From positions 6,300,595 through 6,364,594 of the forward strand of contig JAJLRJ010000004.1 in the NCBI GenBank assembly GCA_024195265.1: a stretch of 64,000 nucleotides of DNA, in the 5' to 3' direction. Within the stretch, counting starts at the first letter, position 1; each line of letters opens with the position of its first letter. The notes beneath the pieces were generated by a model. It had not been told where the DNA came from. It worked only from the letters and a program-made list of their open reading frames with translations, and searched no databases. Positions 1-10,235 of the stretch are shown in pieces. Both the position numbers and the translations under genes were made by a program. The DNA comes from Dendrophyllia cribrosa. Taxonomy: Eukaryota > Cnidaria > Anthozoa > Scleractinia > Dendrophylliidae.

Positions 1-486
1 CTTCTCGGGAGAGCAGAAAATCAGTCAGAACTTCAGCCAACGTAGTTTTATTCTGTCTCAGGATCTCACCAACTAATAGTACAGCGAGAAAAAAGCGCAA
101 TTTTCCCGGCCTATTGTCAACGTATCTCGACGTGTAGTACACGTTTCTGCTCACGAGGACAAAAGATCTTATTTAAAATTCTAGGACACGTAGCGTTCTA
201 CATTGTTACCGCAGTTGAGTGACAACCTAGAACACTCCCCTTGAAAGGAACTACATTAAAAATTTACGAGAGCAGAAGGGACTTTGCTTCCGTAAACCTT
301 AAGGACAAAGAAACACTGGACTCTCTCCGATGAGTGAAAGGACATAACTACTTAAATATTCTTTTCATAAAAATTGAGCTATTGAAAACGCACGTGGTGG
401 AGGTTTGAATTCATAAGAGAACTATCAGGACCTATTGTTTACTAGACTATGCTTTAGTTTATGTACTATTTTAAACGAACTTTACT
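1..486. other. No gene seen
   Basis: AT-rich sequence with no recognised gene. The six-frame reading shows only short fortuitous open stretches and no clear repeat boundary. Confidence 0.4.
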
Positions 487-775
487 TTCGACTATTTTAA
501 GAACATTGGAAAAGTCTCTCGTAACACGGTAGACCTAGCCTGCATGACAGGCGCTTTATGAGCATAAAGCGCCTGTCATGCAGGCTACGGTAGACCCGAG
601 TTCAACTCCTCGGCTACGCTTGTAAAATAGCCGACTGGTCTGCCTCCTGCCAGTTGGGATTTTTAACATGTTATGTTCAATTTATAATATTTGTTTCAAT
701 ATTTGAGTGGCGTGCCTGTGAATTAGCTATTAGCTAAGTGCTCGTCCAGTATAAACGACATTTCCTTGCTTTACT
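487..775 (+). repeat. tRNA-derived SINE-like block (interrupted)
   Basis: The block contains GTTCAACTCC at about 601-610. This fits the RNA polymerase III B-box consensus GTTCRANTCC and sits inside a CCGAG/CTCGG stem. It is followed by an unrelated AT-rich body running to about 775. An upstream A-box region around 510-535 is only plausible. A 52-bp palindromic element splits the block at 536-587, and removing it in thought leaves a continuous head. The ends are approximate because no target duplication was found. Other tRNA-like repeats remain possible. Confidence 0.45.
527..596. mobile_element. 52-bp perfect palindrome with 9-bp target duplication
   Basis: Bases 536-560 and 563-587 are perfect 25-bp inverted repeats separated by only AG. 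The palindrome is flanked exactly by the 9-bp direct repeat CGGTAGACC at 527-535 and 588-596. A 9-bp duplication is typical of Mutator-like (MULE) insertion. The outer bases TAGCCTG match the outer bases of the larger 9-bp-duplication element at 26379-27375. It has no coding capacity and looks like two terminal inverted repeats joined with almost no interior. Confidence 0.8.
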
Positions 776-778
776 TAC

Positions 779-937
779 TTAGTTATTCATAAAAACCGAA
801 AACCGGATGTTTAAAAAGGAAAAAAAAAAACGAAAACCACACCGGATACAAAAACCGAAAAACCGGAAATTTTGAGTGCAAAAACCGAAAAACCGATCTC
901 AAAAACGACCAAAACCGAAAAACCGAAAACCCCAATG
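779..937. repeat. AAAACCG-type simple repeat
   Basis: Degenerate short-period repeat with many copies of AAAACCGAAAAACCG-like words. It has no coding meaning. Confidence 0.7.
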
Positions 938-1897
938 CCCTCAGCCTCTAGTCATTCGGCTCTCTTCTTGGATTGGCCTTCAAACTGTACCACACAGGGA
1001 GCTCTTAAGGCAAGTACTAGGACGGTAGTAACCCAGTAAGAAAACACGAACAGAGTTTCTCTGTTTGAATAATGTAGTAAGTATTCCATATGATGTGATT
1101 TGCACTTAGAGAAAGGCGAGTGTTCACATTATCTAGTGTATCAGTGAAACACTGTTTGATATCAGCTTGAGTGAACTGAAACTTCACGCGTGCAATATAT
1201 GAACCCACGCAGCCGTGTACGACAGAAGTACATCGAACCTCTCCTTACGGACCTATAATACGTTGTGTATAAATACAAGTATGTAACTGTTACTTGTAAA
1301 ACTCCCTGATGAAGTCCGCCGATAGTTTTACGAATCGCGTACGAGAAAATAAACCAATTTTACAAACTTAAGTTCGTAAAAGTGCTAGGAGAAAATAAAT
1401 CAGTTGTTTTACAAACTTATAAGTTGGTAAAAGTACTGCTCACTAATTTAGCTTTACAAAATTATACTACCTCTATAATACGGACACTTAAGTCAATCCT
1501 ACTTCAAAGTTTTGTTCTCCGAATTTAAACTCCTGGACAAAAGTTTTCTTCTCTTCGGCATACTCAGTGAAATAAATGATAAACATTAACATATAAAGAA
1601 GTTCAATGAATGTAGTGTCATAAAACATACACCTGGCACCACTTGATTTGTAGTTGAAAATCTGACATATTTGCATATTTTAATTTAAGATATTAGCGGA
1701 GCGTAAAGCAAAATACGCGTGAAATATTCAAAGAAGTGCACAATCTGATGCAAGTGCCGGCTCGTAACATCGTAGACTTCTTTTAGCGTAGTGTATAGTT
1801 AGGGTTAGAACGTCGATAGACCACTGTATAAAACGGGTCGCCGATGAAGTCTATCATGCTACCACGGTCCGTTCTCATAATGTTTACGATAAGATCA
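938..1897. other. Non-coding, with short local repeats
   Basis: No convincing gene. At about 1335-1440 a unit of roughly 50 bp containing ACAAACTTA..GTAAAAGT is repeated imperfectly two to three times. A CTGATGA motif at 1306-1312 resembles the end motif of Penelope-like elements but has no matching stem here. Confidence 0.4.
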
Positions 1898-2097
1898 TAG
1901 TAGTAGTAGTAGTAGTAGTTAGTAGTAGTAGTTAGTAGTAGTAGTAGTAGTTAGTAGTAGTAGTAGTAGTAGTAGTTAGTAGTAGTAGTAGTAGTAGTAG
2001 TAGGTAGTAGTAGTAGTAGTAGAGTAGTAGTAGCAGTAGTAGTAGTAGTAGTAGTAGTAGTAGCAGCAGCAGCAGCAGTAGCAGTAGTAGTAGTAGT

Positions 2098-2134
<37 letters not shown>

Positions 2135-2365
2135 TAGTAGTAGTAGTAGTAGTTAGTAGTAGTAGTAGTAGTAGTTAGTAGTAGTAGTAGTAGTTAGTAG
2201 TAGTAGTAGTTAGTAGTAGTAGTAGTAGTAGTTAGTAGTAGTAGTAGTAGTAGTTAGTAGTAGTAGTTAGTAGTAGTTAGTAGTAGTAGTAGTAGTAGTA
2301 GCAGTAGTAGCAGTAGTAGTAGTAGTAGTAGCAGTAGTAGCAGTACTAGTAGTAGTAGTAGTAGT

Positions 2366-2397
<32 letters not shown>

Positions 2398-2449
2398 TAG
2401 TAGTAGTAGCAGTAGTAGCAGTAGTAGCAGTAGTAGTAGTAGTAGTAGC

Positions 2450-2481
<32 letters not shown>

Positions 2482-2581
2482 CAGTAGTAGCAGTAGTAGT
2501 AGTAGTAGTAGTAGCAGTAGTAGCAGTAGTAGTAGTAGTAGTAGTAGCAGCAGCAGCAACAGTAGTAGTAGTAGTAGTAGT

Positions 2582-2613
<32 letters not shown>

Positions 2614-2699
2614 TAGTTAGTAGTAGTAGTAGCAGCAGTAGTAGTAGTAGTAGTAGTAGTAGTAGCAGTAGTAGCAGTACTAGTAGTAGTAGTAGTAGT

Positions 2700-2731
<32 letters not shown>

Positions 2732-2864
2732 TAGTAGTAGCAGTAGTAGCAGTAGTAGCAGTAGTAGTAGTAGTAGTAGCAGTAGTAGTAGTAGTAGTAG
2801 TAGTAGTAGCAGTAGTAGCAGTAGTAGTAGTAGCAGTAGTAGCAGTAGTAGTAGTAGTAGTAGT

Positions 2865-2929
<65 letters not shown>

Positions 2930-3103
2930 TAGTAGTAGTTAGTAGTAGTAGTAGCAGCAGTAGTAGTAGTAGTAGTAGTAGTAGTAGTTAGTAGTAGTAG
3001 TAGTAGTAGTAGTAGCAGTAGTAGTAGTAGTAGCAGTAGTAGCAGTAGTAGTAGTAGTAGTAGCAGTAGTAGCAGTAGTAGTAGTAGTAGTAGCAGCAGC
3101 AGC

Positions 3104-3174
<71 letters not shown>

Positions 3175-3206
3175 TAGTAGTTAGTAGTAGTAGTAGTAGT
3201 AGTAGT

Positions 3207-3244
<38 letters not shown>

Positions 3245-3297
3245 CAGCAGCAGCAGTAGTAGTAGTAGTAGTAGTAGTAGTAGTTAGTAGTAGTAGT

Positions 3298-3332
<35 letters not shown>

Positions 3333-3339
3333 CAGCAGC

Positions 3340-3377
<38 letters not shown>

Positions 3378-3409
3378 CAGTAGTAGTAGTAGTAGTTAGT
3401 AGTAGTAGT

Positions 3410-3444
<35 letters not shown>
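1898..3444. repeat. 1.5-kb TAG/CAG trinucleotide microsatellite
   Basis: Almost uninterrupted TAG triplets on the plus strand, mixed with runs of CAG. The array is broken at intervals by an extra T (TTAG) that shifts the reading phase. Poly-Leu, poly-Tyr and poly-Thr open frames predicted here are consequences of the triplet repeat and not genes. CAG runs become more frequent toward the right end. Confidence 0.97.
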
Positions 3445-5101
3445 CACTGGGTACTGAGAAAAGTGGACTTGTCGATATTTTTTTACATTCTTGTGCACAG
3501 AGCCTCCTGCCCATCTTAGCCGGACTGAGCTCTAGGTGAATAAACAAAAATCTGGATCCGTTGAATTTTGTACGGCAGCGTTTATTCAAGGTCTTCATTT
3601 TTGCAGACGTGAACGAAGTGCGAAACCTGGCCATAAAGCCGAATCAAGTATAGTACTTAACTTTTAAGGTGAGTAAAAGGAAAATTGTTCTGTTCTTCAT
3701 CGTCGCTTACTCTGCAGTATCATTTAGACTATGTCTTCCCACTTTAACCGCAGTCGCCAATAATCCGGCTTTTTTTGGGCATTTCCGCGCTTCTAGGTTA
3801 TTCCCTCAAACTTTCATCATCCCTCCATTTGTTACAGCGCGGCCTCTAGTGCCGGCGTGTTCCTAACCAAGGCAGCCAATCTGTTGTATCCTTGGTCCAA
3901 CAATTGTCCTTTATTCTTGCCACGTGTCCGAGTGCATTCATACTAATGGTCATGGTATCGTAGTATTTTTAAAAGTCTTTTACTCGTGTCCGTGCTTTTG
4001 ATTGACTTTATACGGTACTCGGTCGGCACGTAACGAAGCATTTACTTGTCATACGTCCTTTTTATTCCCAATGAAGAACGTAATCTTTAGTGATGTTTGT
4101 TCTTGATTTTTGTTGAGTAGCCGAATACAATTTTCGGGTCTTTGCTTAAACAGACTGACAGTTCAAACAATATATTAATTGAACACGTGGCGCTGCATGA
4201 GTTTGTGGAAATAATTTGTAATCGGACAAAATGCCCTTCATCCGGCCTCTATTCGTCCATCCTGTTCAATGCTCTGATTTTTTTATCAAGCGGCTCCCGT
4301 CATTTCTAGTGACTATCATGACTTTTTAAAGTCGTATTCATAAGTAAAAAGGCATAATTGTTTTAACAGGAAATTCAAAATTATTTTAAATCAAAATATT
4401 TTCTTTTTGTCTCAAAAGATCGCAAAAATATGCGCAAAGAAAAAGCAATTGCACAAACCAAGAGACACAAAAAGCTCAAGGATTATCATAATCAAAATGT
4501 ACTTCTACTGATATACAAAGATGTCAAACCATCTCATTATACGAGCTTCGTTTATTTATTAGAGCAAACATTCCACACGTCTTTTTGAGTCACTCAAGTC
4601 CAACCATTTTCTTTGTTCGATGTTTTTGTTTGCGTTTTTCGGCCTTGGCCGTGAACAAACACAATAGAGTTTTGAACTTTGTTTGACTGCAACTAACCAA
4701 AAGAAATATTTCCCTTATGTTATTCAGTCATAGCGTTTGATCGAAAAACAAAAGATACGCGTGGTTGAGTACTTTCAACATAATTTGTAGCTCTTTGGAG
4801 TCTAAGGTAACCAGTCCCTCGACTAACTATGGTGCAGTTGTACACGAAGAACAACTAGCCGACAGTTTTTGGCAGCTTGTAGTTATCTCGGTTAGTAGAT
4901 AAATTATACTCCTCAAGATGTAGTCTTTTGGTGATCGCCATGGTCAAATAACCCATGAAAATGCCACAAGAAGTGTGAACCACTGGTACCCTGAGTGTTA
5001 GGCGCGATTTGTTTTATCCGCCAGCAGTTGAAAAGATCAAAACAAGCTTTACTCGTTTTCCCGGTCCATGTCCAGGCTGATTTTGGATGCCAATGCAAAA
5101 G
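3445..5101. other. No gene seen
   Basis: About 1.65 kb without recognisable coding sequence, RNA gene or element boundary. Short open frames here lack any domain or codon signal. Confidence 0.4.
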
Positions 5102-5274
5102 TAGACTACGAGCAGTCCCTCTTTCCCAGCTTAGTCCGTCAAGCGAGAAACAAAAAAACATTAGCGAGCGGAAAATAAAAAATGGCCGCGCAAGTTTTTG
5201 CGCGGCCATTTTCCGCTCGCCAATGTTTTCTCGTTTCTCGCTCGATGGACTAAGCTGGGACTGCGCGTAGTCTA
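5102..5274. mobile_element. Foldback MITE (long palindrome)
   Basis: The left arm starts TAGACTACGAGCAGTCCC at 5102 and the right arm ends GGGACTGCGCGTAGTCTA at 5274. The arms stay complementary almost to the centre, where a GGCCGCGCAA/TTGCGCGGCC core sits. About 173 bp in total, it would fold into one long hairpin. It is non-autonomous and no clear target duplication is visible. Confidence 0.85.
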
Positions 5275-5275
5275 A

Positions 5276-5616
5276 AGGCCCGTTTACACAGGCGATTTTT
5301 TGTGCAATTTTTGTCGCACTTTTCGGTGCATTTTTTGTCGCGCGCAAGTTGCATCTTCAAATCGCGTGTGTAAACTGGCGGCGATTTCAGTGCGATTTGG
5401 GAGCGATTTGTCGCGCGATGTCGCAGAGGTTTCGAACATTGAGAACATGTTCGAAACCTAATGCAACTTGGCGGCGATCTTTGGAAAATCACGCAAATCA
5501 AAGCAAATGTCGCACCGAATCTCACAGGAAATCGCCGCTAGTTTACACTTGGGACGAAAGTTGCATTGGAGAGCGCGACAAAAATCGCATCAAAAATCGC
5601 ATGTGTAAACGGGCCT
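5276..5616. mobile_element. Harbinger-like MITE, copy 1 (TAA duplication)
   Basis: Terminal inverted repeats AGGCCCGTTTACACAGGCGA and the complement of TCGCATGTGTAAACGGGCCT. TAA precedes it (5273-5275) and follows it (5617-5619), matching the 3-bp TWA duplications of PIF/Harbinger elements. The interior repeats GGCGATTT and TGCAACTT motifs in both orientations. It is non-coding. The superfamily is inferred from the duplication length only. Confidence 0.7.
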
Positions 5617-5619
5617 TAA

Positions 5620-5910
5620 AGGTCCGTTTACACAGGCGATGTTTTGTGCAATTTCTGTCGCACTTGTCGATGCAATTTTTGTCGCGCGCAAGTTGCATCT
5701 TCAAATCGCATGTGTAAACGGGCGGCGATTTCAGTGCGATTTGGGCGCGATTTGTCGAAACCTGATGCAACTTGGCGGCGATTTTCGGGAAATCGCAGCA
5801 AATATCGCACCCTAATAGCACTGAAATCGCCGCCCGTTTACACACGCGACAAAAGTTGCATTGGAGAGCGCGACAAAAATCGCATCAAAAATCGCATGTG
5901 TAAACGGGCC
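5620..5910. mobile_element. Harbinger-like MITE, copy 2, adjacent
   Basis: A second, shorter copy of the same family starts AGGTCCGTTTACACAGGCGA directly after the TAA that ends copy 1. It ends with TGTGTAAACGGGCC at 5910. Its right flank lacks TAA. It may be a tandem insertion or a local duplication with internal deletion. Confidence 0.7.
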
Positions 5911-7750
5911 AGTCGTCAAAACTCTCGATGCCCGCGGTTCTTTCTCCTGTCAAATCGCGGAAATTTCGGGTGGTGCGGGGTTTCACTGTAGTGCATAATA
6001 CCGCATTGGGTTATTTTGGATGAGGTGTGATAAAAATGCGGTGACATTTGCCGACAGATAGCGTCATTTTCCAGCCAATAGGAATTCCCTTTTCTGGTGA
6101 ACGGGTCAGAGCGGGAAAACTTTCTGAGCAACATTCTACGCATTACCGTCGAACAGTCGCACTTTTAGCTTCTCTTCCCAGTCTCACTGGAAAACAAGGG
6201 AAAACAATGTAATTGAATTTGCAAAGAAACGCTGCCGCCTTTTCGTCCAATGCGCACTGACTCTTGTTTTTAAAAAAATTTGTATGGGTTGCAAAAGTAC
6301 GTGCTGTAAACTAGAGGTTACAAATTGTAAGTGAAATGCCGCGAGTAGATCGTGGACAGTACTACATCATAACGTATGAATGTATTATAGAAACAATCGA
6401 CCAGGGGGAGGCGTACACAGGCATTTGACTCGAATTCTTAGCCTGTGGAAGGGGGTTTGGATTTTATTTGACTTACAGACTTACTTTCCCCGGCGCGGTA
6501 CCTGGAAAGCCGAATAAAGTATTCCTCGATTAGCGGTTAATCCAAGGTTAATTTTCTAGGATAAACAATTGAGGGTTAGAACGCGATCGAGATTTCAATA
6601 GGGATCCCATCAGGCATTGGGATCCCAGATCTTTTCAGCGTCCCGGTTTGTTGCACAGTACAAGCGTCCTGCTTGTCTTGCACATTTCAGGCCTTGTGCG
6701 TGTGGAGCTGGGGCATCCATTGGCCATTAACCTTGTTGATAACAACTAAAGATGTGAGTAATGTAGTAGAATCAAATTTTACTATTTGTGAGTTCTTGTG
6801 TGACTAATAAGTCCAATTTTTGCTTTGAAGAAACGTTTACATTCGAGTAAGCAGTTTGGGGAAAAAAGCACGACAAAAAAGAAAATATAAGTTAAGCTTG
6901 AGCTTAACTTAAGCTTATGCTAAGTTCAACTCTAGCTGAATTTGCCAAGTTGTTTTTGAAGTTGAGCTTTTACAGTGTATGTTAAAAGGTTTAGGTGTAT
7001 TGGCGTTTGTTTGAATAAGATATTTTAAAACGTTGAACTAAGATAAAGCCTCTTGCCAGCGATTTCTTGCCAGTCACACGCGCGCAGGGGCCCGATTTTT
7101 CTAGGAAGATCGAAGGGGACGCTGCTCGCAGGGTCGACCGCGCCGAATTCCACCGCGCCGCTAACTGTCGGTCGTTTTCTTATAGCGGCACAATGGTAAA
7201 ATACATAATTTTTTACAAAAATGAATCATCAACATTTCATTGCCTTTGTGATTATTCCATATACGAAACGTGACGTGGCGTCTAAAATCGAAAAAAGTCT
7301 AAATCCGGGACTGATTGTAGGTCGTTTCGCTGCAATTGAAAAGTCGATGTAAAGTCATGTTACCTCAAATCATTTCGCTACATGCATTTAGAACGAGGAA
7401 TTTACATGTATTGGAGCCACCTTTTGCGCTACACGCTTTTAGAACGAGAAATATTGACCTTCGTGTAACTAGCGTTTACAACAAGGAATTACAAATGCTT
7501 TCGCATTCGCCTTCGCAGCACTTTCGCTTCTGCAGCACTTTCGCTTCTGCAGCACTTTACTGTGACTTACTTTTTTTGAGTTTTTGCTATTAAAGACGGC
7601 ACCTACAAAGCGCTCAAAGTCTTATAGCTGGAATCATTTTTGAACGAGCGAACTCGTTTCGTGTTTGATCAGGTTTGATAGACTCGCACAACGATTTTTC
7701 CCCCAAATTCTGATATTTGCCTAATAACAAAAACCCATCGGCACAGCTGT
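5911..7750. other. No gene seen
   Basis: About 1.8 kb with no supported gene. A short palindrome GGGATCCCAT...TTGGGATCCC lies at about 6601-6627, and an alternating AAGCTTA/TTAAGCT patch at about 6890-6920. Imperfect short direct repeats occur at 7380-7560 (TTTAGAACGAG, CTGCAGCACTTTCG). Confidence 0.4.
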
Positions 7751-7984
7751 AAAGAGCACCTTAAAATTATTAAAATGGCCAAGTTTGAGAATGATATCTT
7801 AACTTGCGACGATAGAGCTCCGAAAGTAAGAAAATTTCACAGACGTTAATTTGTATGATTCGCATAGTCAATTTTTTGCGTTCCAGTGTGTGAAATTGTC
7901 CGATTTTGCGGAGCTATATCTTGGCTATTTTGAAAGATGTCGCTCTCAAACTTGGTAGCTTCACTAATTTTAAGGTGTACTTTC
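7751..7984. mobile_element. Foldback MITE
   Basis: The left arm AAAGAGCACCTTAAAATTAT and its imperfect inverse ending at 7984 (AATTTTAAGGTGTACTTTCC) pair. The pairing continues through CCAAGTTTGAGA/TCTCAAACTTGG and GAGCTCCG/CGGAGCT toward the centre. It is non-coding, and the copy looks old because of several mismatches. Confidence 0.65.
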
Positions 7985-10007
7985 CAGAAGTGTCGATAGA
8001 TTTTTGCTTTCTGCTCTCCCTAAAAAAAACGTATTAAGGTCTATGAAACAACATATTTCTATAAGATTCTAGCTGTTTAAATATTCGCGATGCATAATTG
8101 GCATCACCTATATTTGGCTGCATCTGTTGCATAGCTTCCACTTTCACTTATGCGGCACTTTTCTTTCTTGCTTTTCCTAATCGGTGTTATATAAAAGAAA
8201 AACGCCTTCGATTCAAGAAGTGATGATTTCCGAAATACATGTACTGCAAGTGATAATCTTTTGAATGGTGCGAGCGATTTAAATCAATATTCAGTCGCTT
8301 CGTACTAACGTTTTCTACCGTGGAGATATTCTAGCTGCCCTGGTTCTCAACATTTTCCCCTTAAAGTCGAGTCTCAAATGCTTTTCAAAAGGTGTAACTT
8401 TTATTAACCACGCCGTTTATTTGTATTTGCTGTTGAGTTGCCATTCATTTTTTTCTCCACTCATATGATATAATGATTTGAGCAAAATATTACTGCATTT
8501 CAATTAACTTGCAAGTACAGTGTTTTTTCAAAAAAGAATATTATATTAGACATACCCCATTGTTGAAAAATCTTATGGCCAGTAGATACTTTCTTCTCCC
8601 ATGGTGGAAATAAATATCCCTTATTCTCTCACTTGCTAACTTAGCCATAAGCTAGCAAGCAAAGCAACCTTCGCAGTCTTCGCTCATTTATGTCTTGTTT
8701 TGAACAGCGTCATTAGCCCGTGCAACTTATGGGGTTAAAGTGGTTTCTCGAGTCTTGTGATTGGGTCAGTTATATGGTATGACAAGTCAGCTAACCAATG
8801 AGAAGAAATATCCTTATGAATTGCTAATGCAGAAGCCTATGAGAGCCGCCTTCTGTGGCTGTCATATTAAAAAATACAGTACGTGACTTAAGGCCGGACG
8901 TTCGTACAAATTGTATATGCGTATCCTAACAATGCATGCAATCCCTGTCACAACTCCATGTTTTGCCGTGTACGAGCACACATGCATAAGAAGAAATCTA
9001 AACACATAAAGGGATGGTAGCTGTTACGTTAACTTGGCTTAGACTTAATTCGCTTGGATACTCAGGACCCAACTTTTTTTTGGATAGATAATTTTCTATA
9101 CTAATTTGACAGATTGTAAACAAATGAACAAAAAAATCAATGTAGGAAGTTTAGAATTTTCCCATTTTTCAACCCACATGACATCGAATCCCACCAACTT
9201 GCGGCTGTCTGGGTTTGCAAATGCTTTCGTTGAAAGATTAGGTTTACTTTAAGGATATTACCAGTTGATTTAATCTGATCAATAGACCCACTCATAAAAA
9301 ATTTGGCAAAGAAAGTTCCATTTAGAGATTTGTATACAATATTAATAGACTAACAGACATTGCGGTTATATTGAGAAAGGAAGACTGATTTTTCCAAATT
9401 ACTGTAGGTTGACCCTTCAGATATCTTATCTCCGAAATGTCTGACACGAGTAACTCATTTTCTAGCTGCAGCAAAAGTTTTACAAAAAATCAGTAGTAGA
9501 AGACTAGTCTACTCTTTTGGAGTAACTACTCTAATGCATGACCACCTCTCCTCAACCATCGTCTTGATAAAAGCTTTTTTGTTAAAAATATGCCTTGGTC
9601 AGATTCTGTATTTAAGACTTTCTTGTAAGTGATCATCTTCTAAAGCAACCACTTTTTATGTTCTCACTGGTGGCTTCTTACCAGAGTGTCAACTGTATTG
9701 ACTAATTCACAGAATCCTTCACAGATGATTGCACAATAGGGCCACATACAACTGAAAATAAAATATTCAACCCTTGAGGGGCTACTTAAAATATTATTCT
9801 AGAAGCGAACATTCAAAGTTGAAATACGTTTCAGCAAACCAGTCAATACAGAAAAGGATAGATTCCTCTTCACTTGTTTATTTACTACATTTTAAATTTG
9901 TTTAGCTTGCTCCAACATGGTTAGATTTTACTTTAATCCCACCGGTATTGTGATTTATTGTTCTCTGTGACATATTTTCAAGCCATATAATTATGACTGT
10001 AGAAGTT
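7985..10007. other. No gene seen
   Basis: About 2 kb of AT-rich sequence without recognisable genes, RNAs or repeat boundaries. Confidence 0.4.
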
Positions 10008-10235
10008 ATAAAATTATGCAGTTTCTCAAGATTCAATTGTACTGTGTGTCAATCGGTTTCCGTATGTTTTCTGGTTTGCCTTGTTTTCAGTCATGTGACA
10101 GTTTTAAACATGCCTCATTTCATAAAATTATGCAGTTTCTCAAGATTCAATTGTACTGTGTGTCAATCGGTTTCCGTATGTTTTCTGGTTTGCCTTGTTT
10201 TCAGTCATGTGACAGTTTTAAACATGCCTCATTTC
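10008..10235 (+). repeat. Exact 114-bp tandem duplication
   Basis: Two copies (10008-10121 and 10122-10235) appear identical on direct comparison. Each contains a pyrimidine-rich stretch ending in TTGTTTTCAG, which resembles a splice acceptor, followed by TCATGTGACAG. Whether it is a duplicated exon edge or a plain tandem duplication cannot be told from sequence alone. Two overlapping frames run through it, but neither resembles a known protein. Confidence 0.9.

Noticed and set aside
1898..3444. CRISPR-like or bacterial repeat array
   Set aside because: Period three with no spacers, in a eukaryotic context; it is a microsatellite.
2254..3634. Poly-Leu, poly-Thr and poly-Tyr open frames on the minus strand
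   Set aside because: They are direct translations of the TAG/CAG microsatellite and have no other coding signal.
4913..5991. Several Cys/Arg-rich open frames on both strands
   Set aside because: They lie within foldback and MITE sequence with repeated GCGATTT and TGCAACTT words; no protein family is recognisable.
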